Shown one piece after another: positions 51,539-60,280 of a stretch of DNA of 64,000 bases. Position 1 is the first letter of the stretch. Each line of letters opens with the position of its first letter. The position numbers and the translations under genes were made by a program. Source of the stretch: CBEULR01 sp965544035 (GTDB taxonomy: Bacteria > Bacillota > Desulfotomaculia > Desulfotomaculales > Desulforudaceae); assembly GCA_965544035.1 (NCBI GenBank), contig CBEULR010000002.1, positions 1 to 64,000 on the forward strand. The letters are read 5' to 3'. The notes below the pieces were generated by a model that saw nothing but the letters and a program-made list of their open reading frames with translations, was not told where the DNA came from and made no database searches.

Positions 51539-51907
51539 TCAACCAAAGTCAACACTCCGGTTTTCGGGTTTCTTGACAGCAACCTCACCGGCATAGACGG
51601 CCCCCCGACGCACAAGCTCGTCAGCCAGAAGAAGCCTGTGGCAGAACTCACCAGGCGGGCAATAACACACGAGCGTTATGCTTCTGCGGGACAGGATATC
51701 CTGCCAGATACAATCAGGCACACGGGACAGAATGGCGCGGTACTGCTCTGTGTACTGCTCTTCCGAAAGTTTGCCGGCTTTGTAGGCGCGCACCATCGCC
51801 CAGGTCGGGGCAAAGTGTTTGCCCAACTGGTCTGCGCTCTTCCTGGTGATGTCCAGGGCATCCAAAACATTGCAGTGCCGCATACTTGCGGTGCGTATTA
51901 AGGGCAT
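51539..51907 (-). CDS. DUF488/DUF4326-like protein
   Basis: A 122-aa protein with TLVCYCPPGEFCHRLLLADELVRRG, the cysteine-histidine motif of the DUF488 superfamily. No known enzyme activity. Between the coupling protein and the S1 protein in a leftward run. Confidence 0.68.
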   Translation of the reverse strand: MPLIRTASMRHCNVLDALDITRKSADQLGKHFAPTWAMVRAYKAGKLSEEQYTEQYRAILSRVPDCIWQDILSRRSITLVCYCPPGEFCHRLLLADELVRRGAVYAGEVAVKKPENRSVDFG

Positions 51908-51926
51908 TGGCGCTTACCTCCTATGC

Positions 51927-53864
51927 CTACTGGTGGTTTTCGTGGAAGCTCTCTTCCGAGCGTGTGCCGTCTGGTTCCAAACCCATTTCAAAGTCAAATT
52001 CCGAATCGAGCTCCGGCGCGAACGGGTCCTGAAGCGGATCAAACGGGTCGTCAAGCATCTGGCCCGTTTGATTATCCTTGCCGTCTTCCTGTTTGGCCGA
52101 GCGGGCTTTCTCCTTTTCAGGAGGAGACCCGGGGTGCTTGGGATACTCAACCTCGAGCCGGGGAGGAACCTCGTCAAGGTGCTGCGGGCGATACACGACT
52201 TTTTCGAGTTCCGGGCCGTCCGGCAGAGAACCGCCTTCGGGGTGTCTGGTAAAGTCCAACTTCTCGATCATAGCCGGAGGGAAGCCCGCCAAGCAGAGGA
52301 CGGCTTTGTTCCGGTCGAGCCGCAAGATTTCGTCCAGGTTCATCAGGTTGCGCGGAGACGGCGCGTGTCCGAGCACCACAGGGTCAAGCCCGGTGACTTT
52401 GTGCCTCCTGGTCATACGGTTTACGGTGCCGACGCCGAGTAAGTCGGAGAAGTACCGCGCGGTCATCGGTTCGTTGGCCCCGAACAGGAGCCGAGAGTCG
52501 CAGCAGGAGATGATCTCCTGCCACTCGTCGTCCGGGTAGCGGTTTTTGAGCTGGGCCACGGACTGGGTGATCAGGGTGCAGGCGAGGCCGCGCGAACGGA
52601 CGGTGGCGATGCGCTTTTTGAAGTCGGGTATCTGGCCGATATTGCAGAATTCGTCCAGGATGAAGTTCACTTTTGTCGGGCACGGGCCGCCTTTGGAGTC
52701 GGCCAGCCTGGTGAGTTTGATGAACAGGAACGTAAAGAACAGGCTGGACAGAAACTCGAAGGTTGTGTCTGCATCGGAGACAATGCCGTAGAAGGCGCAC
52801 TTTTCAAGGCCCGGGGCGGTGAGGTCAATGTCACTTGTTGACGTAAGGCGCTTGACCTCGGCGTTCTGAACAACCTGAAGCCTGGTGCCGAGGCCGATGA
52901 TGACGCCGCCTTTGACGGGTTTGTCGGCCTGCGAGAATATGTTGTACGGGGCCTTGGCCGGATGGTCGGGCGCAAGCGAAGCAAACATAACGTCCAGCTG
53001 GTCAAGGCTCCCGCAGGCAAGCAGGTTGTAGAGCGATTCGAGGTTCCTGTTTTCTGGGGGCATTTCGTTGACCACGTAGAGGACCAGGGCTTTCAGAAGG
53101 TTCTGCTCGGCGCGGGTCCAAAACGGATCGCCGCCCATTTTTCTGATCCCGGGGACGGCAGTGTTGGCGATGACCACTTCGGAAAAAAGCTGGGCGTCAA
53201 GGCCGGTCTGGATCTCCGCCAGCGGGTTCCAGCGGTCGGAACGGTGCATCTCGACCAGGTTAAAGGCTTTAACGTTGTAGTCCCGGCTGCGGAAGTAGTC
53301 CAGGGTGAAGCGCAGAATTTCACCCTTCGGGTCGGTGATGATGCACGATTCGCCGGAGATCACAGACTGCAGGGCGCTGGGAATTACCAGGCTCCGGGTT
53401 TTGCGCGAACCGGGGGAACCGAAGGCGATGACGTTGCGGTTGCGATCAGGGCTGTCGAGGCGCACCGGCTCACCGTCCATCGTGCCCAACAGGAGCCCCG
53501 GTCCGTGACCGAAGGACAGGATTTTCTTCGCTTCGTGCTTTTCCAGCCAACGAGACGTACCGCAGGAAGGATCACGCATAAAGTCGGCTTCGTCTCTCGG
53601 GTTAAGGGAGTCCGGAAACCGGGCACGGAGCTGGAGATAATACCAGTAGCCGATGAGACCGAAAAAGACGTTTAGGCCGAGCCAAGTAGGGATCGTGCCC
53701 TGAAAAGGGACGGTTGCGGCAGCCAAGAACGGGTTCTTAAAGCACCTGATAGCGTGATCGTAGTCCACAAAGAGGACGCTGAGCGATCCTAGAAGCCAGG
53801 CGCTGAAGAAGTAGAGTGTGACGACAAGGAGCGGGAGACGGTATTTGTGCAGTTTTCTTTGCAC
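51927..53864 (-). CDS. VirD4/TraG-type coupling protein (T4CP)
   Basis: A 645-aa inner-membrane ATPase that links relaxosome DNA to a type IV secretion channel. Two N-terminal transmembrane regions (about 10-33 and 50-75) precede Walker A AFGSPGSRKTRS, Walker B NFILDEFCNIGQ, and TTRSRG-like AT VRSRGLACTLITQSVAQL. The C-terminal tail (about 590-645) is acidic. This is the strongest evidence that the element is conjugative or mobilisable. Its first 76 nt overlap the upstream gene. Confidence 0.93.
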   Translation of the reverse strand: MQRKLHKYRLPLLVVTLYFFSAWLLGSLSVLFVDYDHAIRCFKNPFLAAATVPFQGTIPTWLGLNVFFGLIGYWYYLQLRARFPDSLNPRDEADFMRDPSCGTSRWLEKHEAKKILSFGHGPGLLLGTMDGEPVRLDSPDRNRNVIAFGSPGSRKTRSLVIPSALQSVISGESCIITDPKGEILRFTLDYFRSRDYNVKAFNLVEMHRSDRWNPLAEIQTGLDAQLFSEVVIANTAVPGIRKMGGDPFWTRAEQNLLKALVLYVVNEMPPENRNLESLYNLLACGSLDQLDVMFASLAPDHPAKAPYNIFSQADKPVKGGVIIGLGTRLQVVQNAEVKRLTSTSDIDLTAPGLEKCAFYGIVSDADTTFEFLSSLFFTFLFIKLTRLADSKGGPCPTKVNFILDEFCNIGQIPDFKKRIATVRSRGLACTLITQSVAQLKNRYPDDEWQEIISCCDSRLLFGANEPMTARYFSDLLGVGTVNRMTRRHKVTGLDPVVLGHAPSPRNLMNLDEILRLDRNKAVLCLAGFPPAMIEKLDFTRHPEGGSLPDGPELEKVVYRPQHLDEVPPRLEVEYPKHPGSPPEKEKARSAKQEDGKDNQTGQMLDDPFDPLQDPFAPELDSEFDFEMGLEPDGTRSEESFHENHQ

Positions 53865-54757
53865 GGGGATTCCTCCTTCCGGCGCTGGAGCGGGATCAGC
53901 TTCAGATTCGGAAACATTTCTGCAAGTTCATCCCGCTGGTGCGGCAAACAAACCCCCACGCACCGGCGCTTTTCGACGGGTTGGACGTGCTTCAGGTAGT
54001 CCTGAAGGTATTTCAGCTTAGCCAGGTCGTTGTCGACGAGGACGCTGATATAGCCGTCTTTGTGTTCGTAGTCCGCAAAGGGGCGGGCGCAGGGAGTACA
54101 GCCTGGAAACCCGTCCCGGACACGCGCGTGATACTTGTCGAGGTTATTGAGAATCTTCACGCCGTCGGGGTACGGAAGCAAGACCAGGGATCTTAGCCCC
54201 AACGGATCGCCGCCGAAATAGTCGGGCGTCTGGTCGTAGGCGTAGAGGACAACCGCGTTGTCGAGGTTGTAGCGCGGGAGACCGGCTATTTCCTGGCGGA
54301 GTTTTCTGATGCCGGCTTCCCGGGGTTTCGAGAGCAGCAAGTAGACGGCGTACTCTTTGTGGTCTTTCTCGATGACGGCTACGAAGCGCGCAAACGACAC
54401 AGCCTGCACCCGTTTCTTGTAAGCGGTGCTAAAGGTGAACGACCAGCCGTTAAGCGCAAAGCGCAGTCTGGCGGTCTCGGCCAGGAGCTCACGCTGCTTG
54501 TCGTTTCGGATCGGTGCTACGGTTCCATCCGGCTCAACTTCACGGAGACCCTTCTGAGAAATCTGCACATACTTACCACGGCGAAGCACATACCCTCTCT
54601 CTGCGAGTACCCTGACCCTGGCACGGTGATAATCCCGCACACCATAGACCAAACCAACCTGATCAATTTCCAGTACACGACACTCTGCCAAGACCGATAA
54701 AAGCTTTTTGTCTCTGGCTGTTAATGTCTTAGGTCTAGCCAACGAATAAGTCACCAC
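53789..54757 (-). CDS. Replication-relaxation-like protein
   Basis: A 322-aa protein. N-terminal winged-helix (LTARDKKLLSVLAECRVLEIDQVGLVYG...RVRVLAERGYVLRRG), then a restriction-fold-like domain (VSFARFVAVIEKDHKEYAVYLLL, YNLDNAVVLYAYDQTPDYF). This order matches the replication-relaxation family of Gram-positive elements, which help nick or melt the origin. Its 3' end overlaps the coupling protein gene by 76 nt in another frame, unusually long. Confidence 0.7.
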   Translation of the reverse strand: MVTYSLARPKTLTARDKKLLSVLAECRVLEIDQVGLVYGVRDYHRARVRVLAERGYVLRRGKYVQISQKGLREVEPDGTVAPIRNDKQRELLAETARLRFALNGWSFTFSTAYKKRVQAVSFARFVAVIEKDHKEYAVYLLLSKPREAGIRKLRQEIAGLPRYNLDNAVVLYAYDQTPDYFGGDPLGLRSLVLLPYPDGVKILNNLDKYHARVRDGFPGCTPCARPFADYEHKDGYISVLVDNDLAKLKYLQDYLKHVQPVEKRRCVGVCLPHQRDELAEMFPNLKLIPLQRRKEESPCKENCTNTVSRSLSSHSTSSAPGF

Positions 54758-54875
54758 CCTCTGAAATGGTCAAAATGCAGCTTAAACCCAAACGGCTTCA
54801 TTTTGCGCGATAAATGCCGCTGACGCTTAGGGACGGGGGCGTACAGCTTGCCACTGCTGGCTTCTAGCGCACCGG

Positions 54876-54950
54876 ATTAGTATCCAACTGGGCGACGAAT
54901 TATATATCCGTCGAATGAAGCTTGAAAAAAGCCCAAAGCGGGATACTAAT
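54876..54950. repeat. Inverted repeats in a 224-bp intergenic region, possible oriT
   Basis: The region 54758-54981 has no gene. ATTAGTATCC (54876-54885) and GGATACTAAT (54941-54950) form a perfect 10-bp inverted pair around a smaller one (CGACG...CGTCG, 54893-54913). A GAAGCTT/AAGCTTC pair is at 54917-54966. The position next to the relaxation-like and coupling genes is where a transfer origin would be expected. Confidence 0.5.
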
Positions 54951-54981
54951 TCGCGCATAAAGCTTCTTATTTATATAAGCG

Positions 54982-55548
54982 TCATTTACTGCCTGTGGAT
55001 AACCCAAGTATTTTCTCAAGTTTCCGGTCCATAGGCATCAGCCTAATCTCGGTTCGCGGGCGCTCTTTGTCAGACTTCCCAATTACCAGTACTGCCAGAT
55101 TGTGCCAGCTATCATCCGGGATGACTTTGGCGCATACAAGGCCGTTTACAAGGTACTTTACTGCCCTGTTGTCAACATCCCACCGGGTCTCTAAACGATG
55201 GTAGACCGTCACGCAGGCTAACGCTTTCTCGAAGCGCGGGTCTACTCCGTACAAATCTCGCAGCCGATTTACCGCCTCCGTAATCGATTGGGTCCAGGCG
55301 GTCCGCAGCAGGGAATTCTTGATGCCGTTCACGTGGCGGGGCAATATATCATTTACGGTGATTTGCAGAGTCGTGCCGTCATAGTCGGCTTTGGCCAAGA
55401 CAGTGCGGTCGCCCGGCTTGAGCACTTCCCAAGCTTCCATTTCGCTTTGAACCTTGTACAGTTCGTCCAACGTTTGAAGGCGCAGGTTTTCAAGCTGCTG
55501 ATAGCTCTTCTCCAAAAACTCTTTCGTGCAACCGATGCTGATCGGCAT
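54982..55548 (-). CDS. RusA-like Holliday junction resolvase
   Basis: A 188-aa protein whose C-terminal half has RWDVDNRAVKYLVNG and VIPDDSWH. The first and last aspartates are 21 residues apart, the spacing of RusA catalytic aspartates (DxDN ... DD). The N-terminal 90 residues are helical and not typical. Role: resolving junctions during replication or recombination of the element. ATG 55548; 4 nt after the nusG-like stop. Confidence 0.6.
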   Translation of the reverse strand: MPISIGCTKEFLEKSYQQLENLRLQTLDELYKVQSEMEAWEVLKPGDRTVLAKADYDGTTLQITVNDILPRHVNGIKNSLLRTAWTQSITEAVNRLRDLYGVDPRFEKALACVTVYHRLETRWDVDNRAVKYLVNGLVCAKVIPDDSWHNLAVLVIGKSDKERPRTEIRLMPMDRKLEKILGLSTGSK

Positions 55549-55552
55549 CGCT

Positions 55553-55984
55553 CTATCCCCCCTCCGCTAGCTGCAGGTATTTGTTGTCCATCTGCAGCGA
55601 CACACTTTCAGACATAAATGAAATAGCCACCCTGCTGCGTTCGCGTCCGGCGTACTTAACTTCCCCCATAAGCCCTGCCAACGGCCCATCCGTGACTTTT
55701 ACGGTGTCGCCTTTCTCGAATGGAATGGGTCTTGGTGCTTCGGATAGTATCCTGATTTCATCTTCAGAAACGCGACCGACTATCCGACACCGGCTTGTTG
55801 TGCCGCGAAGAAATGGCTCGGGCCATCTGTCGGACTGCAAAAAAAGATACCCCGGCAGGGTATCTCTGAAGGCTACGATGCTTCCAATCCCGGCTCCGTT
55901 TTGCCTCTGCTTTTCCAGGTACTTTTTGAGCTTGTTTTCGTGCCTTGCCGGGACCTGAACGGCATACCAGTACTGCAACTGCAT
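55553..55984 (-). CDS. NusG/RfaH-like transcription elongation factor paralogue
   Basis: About 143 aa: NGN domain (YWYAVQVPARHENKLKKYLE, DTLPGYLFLQSD) and C-terminal KOW domain (EKGDTVKVTDGPLAGLMGEV). Specialised NusG paralogues (RfaH, LoaP, TaA) suppress termination in long operons, which suits the leftward run with internal terminators. ATG 55984 or 55990. Confidence 0.85.
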   Translation of the reverse strand: MQLQYWYAVQVPARHENKLKKYLEKQRQNGAGIGSIVAFRDTLPGYLFLQSDRWPEPFLRGTTSRCRIVGRVSEDEIRILSEAPRPIPFEKGDTVKVTDGPLAGLMGEVKYAGRERSRVAISFMSESVSLQMDNKYLQLAEGG

Positions 55985-55990
55985 CACCAC

Positions 55991-56260
55991 CTACAGTTCA
56001 ATTCCAAATGTTTCAACAAGATCGTGCAACAGCTGGTCTTTCCGGTCTGCTTTTTTGCTTGTTTCATTCGGGGGTTTATTCTGGGGTTCTTTGTTTTGGA
56101 TGGCATCCAACCGCTTTTCAATGGCCGCCAGGCGGCTACTGATATCAAGCCACTCTCTGGCGATGGTCGACCTAACCCCCGGCGGGTACTGCCATATCGG
56201 ATGATCTGACGGAAGCCTCACAACGAGCTTTTTGTCTCCTTTGCTAATGCATAACACCAC
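55991..56260 (-). CDS. Small protein beside the parM-like gene, candidate ParR adaptor
   Basis: An 89-aa protein. The N-terminal half KKLVVRLPSDHPIWQYPPGVRSTIAREWLDI could be a ribbon-helix-helix domain. The C-terminal half is a short coiled coil followed by a polar linker and a helix ending HDLVETFGIEL, which could cap the actin-like filament. GTG 56260 lies 4 nt from the first box of the repeat array. The role is inferred from position; no clear ParR signature. Confidence 0.55.
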   Translation of the reverse strand: MVLCISKGDKKLVVRLPSDHPIWQYPPGVRSTIAREWLDISSRLAAIEKRLDAIQNKEPQNKPPNETSKKADRKDQLLHDLVETFGIEL

Positions 56261-56263
56261 CCT

Positions 56264-56499
56264 TGTATGACACGGGAAACCCTTATGCCTCTTGACCTAA
56301 GACCACTTATTTTAAGCGTTTGTCATACACGATCCCCAACAACCTTTTTCTATGTATGACAACTCGGTGACAAAACAGGCCCTAAGCCTTGCGGCACAAG
56401 AAATACCCGTGTCATACACACTTCTTAAAACGTGTATGACAGTCGGGCCAAAAAACGCTTCTTAACTGTTGCGGTTATTGGGTTTTGCGTGTCAGACAC
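56264..56499. repeat. parC-like array: three 67-bp units of inverted 10-mers
   Basis: Six boxes matching TGTATGACAC or its reverse GTGTCATACA alternate in direction at 56264, 56321, 56353, 56410, 56433 and 56490. They pair as 1-2, 3-4 and 5-6, and in each pair exactly 47 bp separate the boxes. The last box has one change (TGTCAGACAC) and overlaps the parM stop. Interior sequences differ. Such arrays between a segregation ATPase and its adaptor serve as centromere and operator. Confidence 0.85.
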
Positions 56500-57472
56500 C
56501 AAGCATATGTAGGAACCCTATTGCATTGGCAAACGTGGGCTCTGCAGGAACCTCAGCATTCAGCTCCTTGAAGGCATCTGCAAAGACCAAGGCCCCGCCG
56601 CCTACCAGGATCACCGACGCCAGGCTATCGGCGCGATCTCCCCACTCGGCCATAATAGTATGAATAATCTGCTGTCCTACGGCGGCCTGCGCTTCTCTGT
56701 ATGCATCCGTCAGCTCAATTGCCTGTCCGCGATACCGGACTTTCTCACCGCTTGCCGCCGACAGCAATACCTCCCCCTGCCTGCGGGACGGCAGCGGGGC
56801 ACCTGTAATACCTTGATAGGCGTCCGCCAGGGCGCGTTGCACAAGATACACCCCTATCTCAAAACTCCCATGCGCCCCGGGTATGGGTATGAGCGACCCT
56901 CCCTTTGACTCGAACAACAGATAGTCGGTGGTGTAGCACCCAATGTCCAAGAGGCCCACGTACCCGCCGTCCGGATACTCATCTTTCACGGCAAAGGCCG
57001 CGCCCACCCCCTGAGGGACCACGACGACCCGGTTGAAGGCAACGTGCTCTTCAGGTCCGCCGTTTACCGACACCCATACGGACAAACTCTCCAGCCTGCG
57101 CCGGAGGGTGTCCTTCTGGTTACGGTAGTAGGCCAACGGTAAACCAACGGCCAGTTCGGTCCTCCCCGCGCCCAGCAGATATGCAGTCGTCACAAGAAGA
57201 ACGTCGTGCATCTCCACTGGTTTTTCCCGGCTTAGGGTGGCCGTCGCGCTCAAAGCGTGGAGTGCCGCGTCGCCGACCAAGAACCGCTTTGATTCAGCTT
57301 TCGATCCAAGGTAGGGGCGCACCGAAACCCGGTGCTCAACACCCTTGCGGAAAAGGCCGTTTAAGGGGTTCTCGCTTCCCGGTGCCACCACCGATGGAAA
57401 GGTGATTCTTTTCCCGGACTTTGATACTGCTTTAACCGCCGAATAGCCAATATCAACTGCAATGTTGTTCAA
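56492..57472 (-). CDS. Actin-like plasmid segregation protein, ParM/Alp-like
   Basis: About 326 aa. Actin/Hsp70-fold ATPase: phosphate-1 motif VDIGYSAVKAVS, phosphate-2 LLDIGCYTTDYLLFE, adenosine motif VILVGGGALVF, and VVPQGVGAAFA. Filaments would push copies apart, so the element may exist as a stable circle at some stage. TTG 57472 lies after AAGGGGGC. Overlaps the HD-GYP gene upstream by 20 nt; the array follows. Confidence 0.85.
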   Translation of the reverse strand: MNNIAVDIGYSAVKAVSKSGKRITFPSVVAPGSENPLNGLFRKGVEHRVSVRPYLGSKAESKRFLVGDAALHALSATATLSREKPVEMHDVLLVTTAYLLGAGRTELAVGLPLAYYRNQKDTLRRRLESLSVWVSVNGGPEEHVAFNRVVVVPQGVGAAFAVKDEYPDGGYVGLLDIGCYTTDYLLFESKGGSLIPIPGAHGSFEIGVYLVQRALADAYQGITGAPLPSRRQGEVLLSAASGEKVRYRGQAIELTDAYREAQAAVGQQIIHTIMAEWGDRADSLASVILVGGGALVFADAFKELNAEVPAEPTFANAIGFLHMLGV

Positions 57473-58022
57473 GATAATAACGCCCCCTTGCAAGATACTC
57501 CAATGCTTTGACTGCTTCCGGACAGCCCACCCTATCCGCTTCGCGGAGCGCATCGGCAACCGATAACGATTTTTCCCGGTAAGCACGATGCTCCCGGCAG
57601 GCCGCATAGGCATCACACGTGCTAATGACCAAGGATGCCGGGTGAGGATGCGTTATACTCCTCGGGTATCCTCGCCCACCGCTTCGCTCGTGGTGCTCTG
57701 CAATGAGTTTTGCTACGTTGTCTGAAGCGCCCATCTGTCGGGCCAAGTTTGCGCCCTGGATGGGGTGGAGTTGCATGGCTTTGACCTCTGCGTCTGTTAA
57801 GGCACTGAATGGAGCACTAAACCACTTTTTCGGCCAATTAATCTTACCGATGTCGTGCATTAGTGCAGCTACTACGATTGCATCTGTCGCAAATCCGTTG
57901 GCCAGTTCGGGCCTCTTTTCAAGAACCTTGCTTACCAAACACGCTACCCGTTGGGCGTGTGCTGACAAGTCATGATTGTGCAGGGCCATGATGTCAATGG
58001 CTCGGGCTACGATTAAGTACAT
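57453..58022 (-). CDS. Short HD-GYP-like phosphohydrolase
   Basis: A 189-aa HD-domain protein: HNHDLSAHAQRVA, MHDIGKINWP, HPIQGANLA, AEHHERSGGRGYP. The HHE..GxGYP signature is that of HD-GYP domains, which hydrolyse c-di-GMP. It has no receiver or other sensor domain. Coupled to the parM-like gene by a 20-nt overlap, so signal turnover and segregation are expressed together. Confidence 0.82.
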   Translation of the reverse strand: MYLIVARAIDIMALHNHDLSAHAQRVACLVSKVLEKRPELANGFATDAIVVAALMHDIGKINWPKKWFSAPFSALTDAEVKAMQLHPIQGANLARQMGASDNVAKLIAEHHERSGGRGYPRSITHPHPASLVISTCDAYAACREHRAYREKSLSVADALREADRVGCPEAVKALEYLARGRYYLEQHCS

Positions 58023-58079
58023 TTGTCCGCCTCACTTTCCGAGGATCTCTTGATAGACAGCGTTCGTGACGGGTGCGTA

Positions 58080-58116
58080 AAAGCGACCCCGGGGTCAATC
58101 GCCCACGGGGTCACTG
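58080..58116 (-). terminator. Terminator of the 58111 gene
   Basis: GTGACCCCGT...CCGGGGTCGC stem ending in TTTT on the minus strand, overlapping the stop. Confidence 0.55.
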
Positions 58117-60273
58117 TTCTGCTTTATCTCGTCCTTTAAGTATCACGAACCAATCTTCATACACGCTACCCTCAGTTACGATTATGCCATCAGCGAAGGG
58201 TGGCGCATTGAGAACAATTGCTGTGTCGTCATTCCGCGGCCCTCGTAACTGCGCCTCAACCACGGTTCCAGACGGAACTGTGTCTAGCGAGGCATCAGTC
58301 CAAAACAGAATTTCCCAACAGGTGTTTGTGCCCAAGCGTGCAGTAGTGATTTCCGCCGGAAACCCATCCTGTATCGTTGCTTTGCCGGAGATACCCTTGT
58401 AAGGGAATTCTGCTGTTACGTCGTCAATTGGGCCGATGACATCAACCTCGAAATTGACGAGGCTCCCGGCTTTCGCACGCGGTAAATCCTCCGCGACCAT
58501 ACCTTCAGCTATCACCATCGGCACCGTGCCCTCATATCCTGCCGGCTGACTGACCACACTCTGTACCCGGGGACGGTCAAAGGCCAGAACGCAAAAATAT
58601 TCGGGCTCCGTCCAACCTGACGGAACGCCCAGCTTGCCTATCGCCCGCAGCTGCAACTCGTATTCCCACGCGCCAGTTGACCAGAGTAAGCCCGGGGTAA
58701 ATGGATCTGTCGAGCTGGGGATCTGATACGATGTTTCCGGTGATTCAACCATGCGGCTGAATTCAGCCTCGGGGTGATCTTTGGGTGTAATGAGGATCTC
58801 AAAGGCCGTCTGCTCATCGCTCGGGTCGCGCGGCCTGAACTCCCATTTGAGCTCCGGCGTACTGGTTAAATAGCACCCATCGGGTAAGTCTATCAGGATG
58901 GGCGGGTCCGGGGCGGCCCCCGCTTCCCATACTACCTGCGTCACGATCTTGGGCGTAGCGACCGGGTTTTGAGTCTCTAGGGTGGCCCGCCAGCCTATCT
59001 GCGTGTCCTCCCAGTTGTCTTCAGGCAGGGGAATCCATAGGTCCAGGTTGTCCAGGTCGGGGGTGGCGTCTATCGCCAATCCTGCGTGCTTCCACGCGCT
59101 CTCAGCGTCATCGTATATCTCTAGTCCTGTGTCTGAACTGACCCGCCATGCATCATACCAATCAATCCCGTCGGTTGTTATTTGCCAGGTCACCATGGTC
59201 TGCGAAGGCAGGTCATGGTATGCGCGCACTCGAATGTGAGTGATCAAAGGCAATTCGTGATCCACGAGTACACTTTGGGCGGTCGCCCGGCGCACGTAAG
59301 CCCCGGCGTTATCAAGTCCCGCCACCTGTTTGGACAGTTGTTCGTTGTAGATCATTTGTGATCCGTCGTACATGTAGTAGCGCACTTCTTTTCCATCCAC
59401 GACCAGCATGTCCTGGCTGTCCGGGCGTAGCGCAACCGCAGACGGGTTTTCCAGTCCATCGGTAACCGAAAAGGCGGAGCTATAGATGATGCTCCCATCT
59501 TGAACCTTGTAGCCAATAACCTCAGATCCGGACACCACGGCCAACCGACCGTCGGCAGCGGCGATAGCCCGGGGTTGTTTGATCCCGGACACGGCCATGC
59601 CCGGTACTTCGCTTCCGGCGGAAAAATACCGTACCTGATTACCATCCAGGACCACCATGTCGTAGCTGTCCGCAAACAAGGCAAAGTCAATGGGATTGGT
59701 CAGGTCCTCGTCTATCGAAAGGGCGGGCACTTTTTCCATTGAGTTGCCGCCTGCGTAGGCATAGTAGGATAGCTTGTCGCCATGCAGCGCGGCGAAGTCT
59801 ACGTTCCGGGAACCCACGCTAACAACATGGGTCAGGCCGGTTACGGATAATACATCATTGGCCCGCATCCCGGCGCCGGTGAAGGAATAGTGAGTCACGC
59901 TATTTTGGGTGGCTATAATCACATCCGGGTACGGGCTGGACACGGCCGCCGATACCGGGTTCGATACGCTGCCTACGCTCAATAAGGTATTTTCCCGCAT
60001 CTCCTGTCCATCAAAGCTATAATGGAGTACACCGTTCGGGGTGGTCACAATGTAATCAAAACCCTCTCCGGCAAAGTCGACCGTCCCGGCTCCCCGGGGC
60101 AGCCTGATCTCGTGGTTGTGGGTATCCACGACCGCCGATGTGTGACCCCAGTCGATCATCTCATCCTCATCGGCTGTAATGTTGTATTCCCACTGGTCGG
60201 CGAACGCGGCGCCAGGCCATAACAGCACCAGGGCTAGAGCCACCAGTAGGCATAATCTCCGGCCCAAAAGCAT
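58111..60273 (-). CDS. Large secreted beta-propeller-like protein
   Basis: About 720 aa. Signal peptide (LCLLVALALVLLWPGAAFA). Residues about 40-320 consist of irregular repeats ending DGQxxRYFxxxG or SFTGAGM, each about 45 aa, predicted beta-propeller. Two or more Ig-like domains follow (ELKWEFRPRDPSDEQTAFEILI, GSLVNFEVDVIGPIDDV). No catalytic motif. ATG 60273 touches AGGGAGGG, so TTG 60267 may be the real start. It may be a surface protein for mating contact or an adhesin; that is inference. Confidence 0.7.
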   Translation of the reverse strand: MLLGRRLCLLVALALVLLWPGAAFADQWEYNITADEDEMIDWGHTSAVVDTHNHEIRLPRGAGTVDFAGEGFDYIVTTPNGVLHYSFDGQEMRENTLLSVGSVSNPVSAAVSSPYPDVIIATQNSVTHYSFTGAGMRANDVLSVTGLTHVVSVGSRNVDFAALHGDKLSYYAYAGGNSMEKVPALSIDEDLTNPIDFALFADSYDMVVLDGNQVRYFSAGSEVPGMAVSGIKQPRAIAAADGRLAVVSGSEVIGYKVQDGSIIYSSAFSVTDGLENPSAVALRPDSQDMLVVDGKEVRYYMYDGSQMIYNEQLSKQVAGLDNAGAYVRRATAQSVLVDHELPLITHIRVRAYHDLPSQTMVTWQITTDGIDWYDAWRVSSDTGLEIYDDAESAWKHAGLAIDATPDLDNLDLWIPLPEDNWEDTQIGWRATLETQNPVATPKIVTQVVWEAGAAPDPPILIDLPDGCYLTSTPELKWEFRPRDPSDEQTAFEILITPKDHPEAEFSRMVESPETSYQIPSSTDPFTPGLLWSTGAWEYELQLRAIGKLGVPSGWTEPEYFCVLAFDRPRVQSVVSQPAGYEGTVPMVIAEGMVAEDLPRAKAGSLVNFEVDVIGPIDDVTAEFPYKGISGKATIQDGFPAEITTARLGTNTCWEILFWTDASLDTVPSGTVVEAQLRGPRNDDTAIVLNAPPFADGIIVTEGSVYEDWFVILKGRDKAEQ

Positions 60274-60280
60274 CCCTCCC

